Shown here: positions 57,350 to 64,000 of the stretch, piece after piece
How positions within the stretch are numbered: the first letter of the stretch is position 1
Layout of the letters: every line of letters begins with the position of its first letter
Origin: Stomoxys calcitrans
Lineage: Eukaryota; Arthropoda; Insecta; Diptera; Muscidae
Reading direction: 5' to 3'
DNA: 64,000 nucleotides
Assembly (NCBI RefSeq): GCF_963082655.1
Contig: NC_081552.1
Coordinates: 68,121,465-68,185,464, forward strand
Position numbers and translations under genes: made by a program
The notes under the pieces: model-generated
What the model was told of the DNA's origin: nothing
Databases searched by the model: none
The model's input: the letters and a program-made list of their open reading frames with translations, nothing else

Positions 57350-57612
57350 AATAGAGTGGGGATATTAATTCGCCCCATGACACCATGGACATTCACCTAA
57401 GCCAGTGATCGGCTTGTTGTGCGCTCTAAAAACTAAAAAGTAACCTCGAAAAAGAAAATTTTAAGTTAGGAATTCCGTGCTTGCTACAAAATGCTTAATT
57501 GTCTTCCTTACCACATACCTAAGTTAGATCATGTCTGGTTCCGCGACGCCACCTAAGTATCGGTGTCTGTCAGCCGTGAAAGCCGGGCAATAACATAGGA
57601 AATGTGTGCTCT
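57350..57612 (-). mobile_element. 3' part of the LINE-like element also seen at 32450
   Basis: On minus: TTGCCCGGCTTTCACGGCTG, GATACTTAGGTGGCG, CTAACTTAGGTATGTGG and ACGGAATTCCTAACTT. The first 150 bp align with 32452-32570 (TTGCCCGGCTTTCGTGGCTA, ACACTTAGGTGG, GAGGAATTCCT). Both copies are inside family A elements. Confidence 0.6.
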
Positions 57613-57619
57613 AACTTAG

Positions 57620-57697
57620 TTAATTTTTGTAAATTTTGATTAGAATCCATGGTGGTGGTACGGCCCGGCCAAATTTAGCACATTTTTACTTGTTTTC
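57620..57697 (-). mobile_element. Family A left terminus, reverse
   Basis: AATCCATGGTGGTGGTACGG, CCCGGCCAAATTTAGCACAT and TTTTACTTGTTTT. It completes the split copy at 56815. The last bases overlap the first monomer of the tandem array. Confidence 0.82.
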
Positions 57698-58191
57698 TCC
57701 TACAGCAAATATTTATTGAACAAAAACATCAAAATGAAAGCCATCAAACAAACAGATTACCAGGCCCGCCCCATGGCTTTTAATGAAAAGTAGTACATAT
57801 TTTAGGCCGTGCAAAATTGCACTTTATTTTGCATACATTTTACAAATACATATTTTTAATTGTTTTCTACTACGGAAAATATTTATTAAAAAAAGTACAT
57901 CAAAATTAGAGCCATATAACCAACTGATTACCTGGCCAACCCCTTCGCTTTTAATGAAAATATCACATATTTTTAGGCCTTGCAAAATTGCACTTTATTT
58001 TGCATACATTTTGCAAATACATAGTTTTACTTGTTTTCTACTGCAGGAAATATTTATGAAAAAAAAAACATCAAAATTAGAGCCATATAACAAACAGATT
58101 ACCTGGCCAGCCCCATTGCTTTTAATGAAAAGTAGTACATATTTTTAGGCCTTGCAAAATTGCACTTTATTTTGCATTCATTTTACCATGT
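57683..58191. repeat. Tandem array, three monomers of 170-172 bp
   Basis: GCAAAATTGCACTTTATTTT recurs at 57811, 57982 and 58154; TTTAATGAAAA and GATTACCnGGCC recur in phase. Each monomer begins TTTT(T)AnTTGTTTTCT, the family A terminal sequence. A 121-codon frame at 57783-58148 is a translation of the array, not a gene. Confidence 0.92.
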
Positions 58192-58884
58192 AGTATTGTC
58201 CTTTATTTTCCCATGTTTTGTTTGCACCCCAGACTGATTTTAATTAAAAATGTTGATGATTGCCCAAATATGTAAAAACGCAATTAAAGGTATTTTGTAA
58301 ATTAAATTTACGCTTGCTCTTAAGAGACTTTTTAATTTGAACACTTTACGAGCATGCCAGACTTCTCTACGCATAGCACATGAGGTAAAGCATGGGTAAT
58401 TTGCGTGCTGCCGTGATGACAAAGGAAAGGCAGGCTTTAAAAATTCCTCACACACACACAACGCTAATTAAAATCTAACAATTATTGTCTCATAAAACAA
58501 AGCGAAATGATTCTCACAAAATTGTTCATTTGGGGGAAATTAATGTGCGTACTTAGTTAAATGACGAATTAAAATACATATGGGTTGATGTTTTTTTTTC
58601 CTTCCTTTGTAAGCGTTGTAAAAAACTTATTCATATTACACATAGCAAATTGTAGCTGCATTAACGTTGTTTCAAATACTTGAACATACTTGTAGGTGGT
58701 TTGTCTAATGCTGGAACAGCTGTAACAAGTTTTAATAATGGCAACATATGAATTTGAGTGGATTTCCTATTTTCTACGCTCATGTCATACAAGAAATACA
58801 AATTTTCATGTTAAGCAATTTTTGGGGGGGGAAAAATTTAAGAGTTATGCAACACTTAACTAAAATGAAATAATTTTTCTGTGC
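58192..58884. other. No recognised feature
   Basis: AT-rich, apparently unique DNA. Confidence 0.4.
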
Positions 58885-59075
58885 CCTCCACCATAGGATG
58901 GGAGGTATTTGTTATACCGTGATTAACTCATCAAAATATTAAAATGGCACCCTAAAAGTATATATGTTTATTCCTGATCGAGTGTTTGTCGACAGCATTC
59001 TAACTTTCGAAGCATATAAGCTAGGCGCTTGAAATCTTGCACAAATACTTCTTACAACTGTTGCCCGGTTGTAAG
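58885..59075 (-). mobile_element. Family A right-end fragment, reverse, diverged
   Basis: GCCCTCCACCATAGGATGGG, AAGTATATATGTTTATTCCT and TAACTTTCGAAGCATATAAG, then CTAGGCGCTTGAAATCTTGC. Microsatellite deleted. Nothing recognised in 59076-59426. Confidence 0.72.
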
Positions 59076-59426
59076 GCTAAATTGGCGAAATCGAAAAATC
59101 CCTATAAAGATTAAATATTAGCCAAAATTTGTGCAAAAACTTCCTAAAAAAAATTAATTTATTAAAAGGTATTGTTTGAAAATGAAACGCTTTTGATATT
59201 TTATTGAAATTTCAAATGCCTATACTCCAAAGTAAAGGAGATAGCATGAATAACTTTAATACGTAGATCTACTATGAATCATGTGCATGCTTAGAAAGTT
59301 ATACTTGTTAAGAAACAATACAATCGTATGGAATTTTCTAATATGGTAAATTAGAACTTTCAATTCTGCCTTTTGTTTAAGTCGATTTTGTATTGTTTCG
59401 CTCTCATTCATTAATTTCATATTCTC

Positions 59427-59545
59427 ATACCCTCCACCATAGGATGGAGGAATACTAACTACGCCATTCCGTTTGTGGCACATCGAAATTTTGGTCTAAG
59501 ACCCCACAAAGTATATATATTCTAGATCGCCATTACATTTAATGG
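59427..59545 (-). mobile_element. Family A right-terminus fragment, reverse
   Basis: CATACCCTCCACCATAGGAT, CGCCATTCCGTTTGTGGCAC and CTAAGACCCCACAAAGTATA. It ends before the microsatellite. Confidence 0.8.
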
Positions 59546-61140
59546 CGATGTTCATGTTGCAACAGTTTTGTTGAAAAGATTTTCTAAAAACCTGAAAACA
59601 AAATCTATGCAATTCAAAATGTCATGCCGAGAAAAAATCTAAGGAGTTAGGTCGCAGGAAAACAGCAGGAAATCTGTTTTAATTATTTGGCAACAGACTT
59701 TTTAAAACACTTTAGTTGTATCTTTTTCTTTATTGTAAATAATTTTAATATATTAAAGCTAGAGGACATTAAAGAACAGCTGCGAAAGTGTGTCATAAAA
59801 TAAAAATATAAACCATTTTGTGTGTTTAAAATCATTTCCACCAGCACAGACTAAGTCAAGCTAAAAATCTGTTACACGTATTTTGAATATATTGTACTAC
59901 TTTTGAGGTTTTATAAAGGGAAAAGCAATGATTTGTTTGAACATTGCATAGATAATTTGTCTGTTACAAATCGAGTAATAAAACTATTACACTTCCTCCC
60001 TATGGGTAGAGCTCAGCATTATAAGAATGTGTAGTGTAATTAAAAGTTTGCAAAACTCTTGATATAAAAAATTTGTCATATAAACCATAAGCAAACCTAA
60101 ACGTATGCAACAGTTCTGTGTTGTTAAAGGAAACTTTTGAAATACAGAGAAACATGCACACAGAAACATATAGTTGAAACAATATTTCCTATATAATCAA
60201 TTTAGAAAATATGTTGCACAAAAGTGGCAATACATATGTTGTTAGGTTTTTCCTGGTATGTGGCTACTGGTGAGAATTTTAGTAACAATAATAAGCTACA
60301 TGGGGACAATTTCTAGGAATATCCAAGCATAAATTCAATCTCTAGGTTATTTACCACATACAGGCATGTTATCTAACTCAAACAAACAAATTGGTAAATT
60401 TCTGTGTAACTAAAAGTAAAAGGTAAACAAATGAACGAAAAAACTTGTTCAGGCAGAACAAAATGATTGTGAAATTTATTCGAATACAAAACTAGAAATA
60501 TATTTAGCTCCAGTTTTTGCTGTTGTCAACAAGTTCAGCAATTGAAGGACTGACATCCTTATTTCACTTTCTAATTGGCAGAGTAGGATAAAACGAAATA
60601 TTAGGAACAAATATATCGAATTTAAATTCAATTAAGTTTAATTCTGTAACATCTAGGATATTTATCACATACAGGCATGTTATCCAATTAAAAAAATTGG
60701 TATATTTCTGTTTCGGCAAAACAATGTGGTTATCAAATTAATTTGAAAAAGAAACTTAACAGATATTTTGCTGTTTTCAGCAGCACACAAAGGTTCAACT
60801 GTTGAAGTTTATAACACATATCATCCTCATTTCCCTATTACGTTTGGGACTTTTTTACGGCAAACAAAATACCGTTATCACGAAATTTTTTCTTTCATTG
60901 TTACCTAGTTACATTTCTCTTCAATATATCAAATGTTAGCCATAAACGTAGCGTTATTGAACGTAACCAAATTTGTTTGTAAACCATTTAGCAGCTCCGC
61001 TTATGGTAAAAGGACCCTTCTTCTGTTTTAAAACCAAAAACTTTTGTTTTGGTGTGTATAGTTGACCTATTTTATTTTTTATTTTTGTGGTTGTTTTGTC
61101 GCAAGGTCATGAAACAATAATTAAAAAACCGATGTTTAAG
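59546..61140. other. Unique-looking AT-rich DNA with one diverged tandem duplication
   Basis: 60340-60646 and 60651-60850 share CACATACAGGCATGTTATC (period 311) and further weaker matches (TTTTGCTGTTnTCA, CAATTGAAG/CTGTTGAAG). No ORF or element motif. The longest stretch in the window free of known repeats. Confidence 0.5.
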
Positions 61141-61314
61141 TTTTTGAAAATTCTTTTTTTTAGGCGCAAACTCCAATAATTCGAACACCGCGGTTATTCT
61201 TCATCTGGAAAATTCACTGAAAAAGTATACAATTTTATGAAATAATTACATTTTTAACAATTACAAATGACTTTCTTATGATGATGTGAAAAGTATACTT
61301 AAAGCTTTCTCTCT

Positions 61315-61795
61315 ATTGACTAAACTCCTATAAATCTGGGTCAGTCTTAAAACTCATTCGATTGTGGGTGTAACAACAATGTGAAGCATTTCAAGCATAC
61401 ATCTTCGTTTATTATTTTTTTCTCGCGCTCAAATCTTTACATTCTTAAGATTGGGAATATGTCCAGTTAAAGTGCAATGCGAGGCTAGTGCCGTATTTTG
61501 TTCTATTGGTTTGTGTACCATTTTTTGATCGGATTTATATGCCGAAAGTCTAGTTTTTAATTTTGTCCGAGTGGAGCTTACATATGCCATTTGACTTGTC
61601 CCCATCGCATTGTATTTTGTATACCACATTTGACTTGTCTTCGGTTTTTATCTTAGTCTTTTTCCTACTAAATAAACTACCTACGGTATTCCTACTTTTG
61701 AATGCTAGCCTAAAGTTATTCTTGTCATATATGTCCGAGTTATTAGAGCGTTCTGAAAACCCAAACATATAAAATGTCGCTGACCTTAATGCACT
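61315..61795 (-). pseudogene. Penelope-like element, C-terminal GIY-YIG region
   Basis: On minus, across two frameshifts: RNTVGSLFSRKKTKIKTEDK, SNVVYKIQCDGDK (the IY of GIY and the first Cys), then MAYVSSTRTKLKTRLSAYKS (YIG-equivalent YVS plus the conserved R...H/Y...K helix), NTALASHCTLTGHIPNL and, in a third frame, MLEMLHIVVTPTIE and LTQIYRSL. The order VYKIxC..YVGxTxxxLxxRxxxH..ALAxHxxxxxHxxxF..LExLHI is that of the GIY-YIG endonuclease domain at the C-terminus of Penelope-type reverse transcriptases. The Gly of YIG is Ser here. No upstream RT is present, so it is a truncated copy. Confidence 0.85.
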
Positions 61796-62490
61796 TTGCG
61801 CTGGAAAGAAAACTTATTTCCCTATATTTCATCCGATTTCACACATTCATTCTATAAATTCAGCACCAGGAGTACATCTTTGGGATGACAGAGGTAAGCA
61901 ACAATTTGTTTAACATATAAGGTTTCTCTTTAATGGTAAACAGATGTGTGGCAGCTTCAAACAATGCTAAGCAAAAAAATTAAACAAAACGGCCAACATG
62001 ATTCGCTTAGCCAAGGCTAACAGATTGTTGTTTCAGCATCAGTTATGCCAACTCTTTTGGGCGCACAAAAAAAGTAAAAAATATCTTCTTTGCCAAACCA
62101 AAAAAAAAACACAATTTGCCATGGCTGTATATAGTCGTTGTACGGCTATATACGGGAAAACAAAAGCTACAAAAAAATTGCATATATATTCCGTATTACA
62201 AAGCCCAAGCCTACCTATATACATTCATTTGATATGTACTCATAATGTCATTGCATACTATCAGGCTTGGAATAACATGATAGGGGCGTATAAAATAATC
62301 TCAAATGTTTTATTAAGTGAACAAAAATTGCTAATAAAATTGTTCTTTCTTATCGGCCATCATAATCAAGAGAGAAGAACACTACCATCCCTGTAGGAAA
62401 TGTCGATAATAAATCTGTACTGACTTACTATTGACTTTGTCAGCAGAACTAGTTGCAAATTGTACCCAAGTGCATGTTTTTTTGCATGTT
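61796..62490. other. No recognised feature
   Basis: AT-rich. The 132-codon frame at 61998-62396 has no domain and sits in A-rich DNA; it could be chance. Confidence 0.35.
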
Positions 62491-62494
62491 TTTT

Positions 62495-62790
62495 GCGCAG
62501 AGGTTAGCATGTCCGCCTATGACGCTGAACGCCTGGGTTCGAATCCTGGCGAGACCACCAGAAAAAATTTTCAGCGGTGGTTCCCACCTCCTAATGCTGG
62601 CAACATTTGTGAGGTACTATGCCATTTAAAACTTCTCTTCAAAGAGGTGTCGCCCGGACTAGGCTATAAAAAGCAGGCCCCTTATCATTGAGCTTAAATT
62701 TGAATCGGACTGCACTCATGGATATATGAGAAGTTTGCCCCTGTTCCTTAGTGGAATGTTCAAGGGCAAAATTTGCATTTGCATTTTATA
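62495..62790 (+). mobile_element. tRNA-derived SINE, best copy
   Basis: The tRNA-like head GCGCAGAGGTTAGCATGTCC carries an A-box-like segment and a clear B box GGTTCGAATCC at 62536-62546. The body follows with CCTCCTAATGCTGGCAACAT, GAGGTACTATGCCATTTAAA, AGAGGTGTCGCCCGG, CACTCATGGATATATGAGAA and GTTTGCCCCTGTTCC. The end is AATTTGCATTTGCATTT. It would be transcribed by RNA polymerase III from the internal promoter. It is not a functional tRNA: the cloverleaf is incomplete and no acceptor stem pairing is evident. Related fragments lie at 21003, 45405, 51730 and 55432. Confidence 0.88.
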
Positions 62791-63971
62791 TGTGCTCGTC
62801 ATTCAGAAGTAAATAGTGACATTGTCGATAGTAAGTCATTAGGGAATACATAGAGACATTCCGGGATATATGGGGCGTTGTCAATAGTATGTCCGTAGGG
62901 ACATTATACAAATATTTTTAATCTTTTAGTCCGTAATTTTCGAACTTTTCACAAAATTTCAAAACCGAGCTGAATAAGGCATTAAAATTAGTTTAAACAT
63001 ATATGCATTTATTTATTTATTTCTTTAAAATATATATTTAGTGAAGAAAAACTTTTGTAAAAAGGGTAATCTCTGGATAGCTGTCAAATAATCCGTCAAA
63101 ATCGTTGCGTTCTGCATTAACACCACGAATTGTCTTCATCTGCCGTGTCGATTAAGTACAAACAAAATATTTAAAATTGTTTATATTTAGAATTTTCACT
63201 ACAATAAAGTAATATGCTTACATATGGGTCATCTTATGTCGCTAATTAGCATCACTTTTGCAATTTTTGCAATTTTTTCATTTTTTCGAAAAGATTTATG
63301 AACCGGCAACACTATTTTCAACAAACCATTTGACAGAACGAAAAAAAAAAATATAATTTGTCACCTGTCAATAAAAACAATGTAGACAATTTGGTGACAA
63401 TGTCACATAGTAGACAAAAGTGGTTACATGGGGAGACTTAACCCCAAACTTCCTACAGGGATTGAATAAACAAAAACCATACAAATGTACATACATATAC
63501 TCGTAATACCAACACATGTCGAAAATTTAATTTTGTAAAATGAAAAGGTTTTTGTAAAACATACCTTGCAGGCAACAATAAGAAGAAGTCTCATAATTTC
63601 AAGTTTGCTTTAAGAGTCACCATGCTGACGTTTATATGGGGTTAGTGTGCGATGAGATTTTTTTTTTTTGGCTTAACAGAGATGGGTAGTTTTAATAAAA
63701 TTGTAGTTGGAAAAAAAGAAGGATATGTGTGTTTGTGGGGATATGCAAATGTCTTCAGACATATGCTAACACACACTGGAAAACCCACAGTAGTGTAACA
63801 TATTTTTAAGCCGGACATTTTAATATTGAAAAATTCATAATTTGCATATTTTTAGATAGCTTTTGATTGTAGATGACCTTTTTGGCTTTAGAAAGAGCTG
63901 TTCAAAAATTTTGAAACAGAAATTTAAGAAAGTTTATACTTAAAGTTTTAAACTTTCAATTATATTCACAT
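62791..63971. other. No recognised feature
   Basis: AT-rich, no repeat or gene I can support. Confidence 0.4.
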
Positions 63972-64000
63972 TGTTGTGTTTTTACACCCACCTCCATAGG
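63972..64000 (-). mobile_element. Family A right terminus at window edge
   Basis: TTTTTACACCCACCTCCATA and GG match the start of the reverse right end. The copy continues beyond the window. Confidence 0.6.

Noticed and set aside
57783..58148. 121-codon open frame with internal repeats
   Set aside because: It reads through the 171-bp tandem array; the protein repeat merely mirrors the DNA repeat.
61998..62396. 132-codon open frame
   Set aside because: No motif, A-rich context and no repeat relation; it is too weak to call a gene, though I could not exclude it.
62495..62570. tRNA gene
   Set aside because: A good B box and tRNA-like text, but no complete cloverleaf, and it is followed by a SINE body that recurs elsewhere in the window.

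Overview
The window looks like intergenic or intronic DNA of a higher (calyptrate, probably muscid) fly. The reasons are the AT-rich background, a tRNA-derived SINE and interspersed repeats of a kind I associate with house fly and stable fly genomes, several LINE clades, a Penelope-like element, and mariner MITEs flanked by TA. The species assignment is inference from remembered repeat style; no database search was possible. I find no host protein-coding gene I can support, and no stand-alone tRNA, rRNA or CRISPR. Nearly every recognisable coding trace is a decayed transposable-element ORF.

Four repeat groups make up most of the recognisable sequence. Family A is a dispersed non-autonomous element. 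One end carries a GC-rich palindrome (TTCGGCCGGGCCGAA) about 20 bp inside ACAAGTAAAAGCGTGC, followed by TATACCCnCCACCAT. Its body is head-to-tail monomers of about 153-155 bp, then a GACGGACA microsatellite, and the other end is TATACCCCCATCCTATGGTGGTGGGTATAA. I count about 30 complete or partial copies on both strands. Family B is a G-rich element (CTAGC...GGGCCCGCTCCGC start, TTATATATAAGAT end) built from diverged units containing GGGGTTTTGGGG-like tracts. Family C is a short diverged repeat with three recognisable copies. The fourth group is mariner-derived: four 236-237 bp MITEs plus a duplicated partial, two 0.6 kb foldback deletion derivatives, and one long transposase pseudogene.

Layout. 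1-6.9 kb: family A and B copies, a LINE tail inside an inverted repeat, and a MITE. 7.7-11.8 kb: family B broken by family A. 13.9-16 kb: family A carrying a tandemly duplicated MITE. 17.18-17.47 kb: a perfect palindrome with 140-bp arms. 18.1-19.5 kb: family B inside an AT-rich degenerate array. 19.8-28 kb: family A copies, one split by a mariner derivative at its terminus. 28.8-34.9 kb: LINE fragments, including an endonuclease/RT gene split by a family A insertion. 35-45 kb: family A arrays, including a 156-bp inverted transfer between neighbours, and three more pieces of an RTE-like LINE. 45-50.5 kb: family B with a nested SINE and two further LINE remnants. 51-57.7 kb: a second mariner derivative, a mariner pseudogene with a triplicated catalytic region, and an inverted pair of family A copies. 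57.7-58.2 kb: a tandem array anchored on a family A terminus. 58.2-64 kb: mostly unique AT-rich DNA with a Penelope GIY-YIG remnant and one good SINE.

Nothing here works as a pathway. The value is in the nesting order, in the structural clues that family A may be a rolling-circle (Helentron/HINE-like) element, and in several unusual rearrangements.
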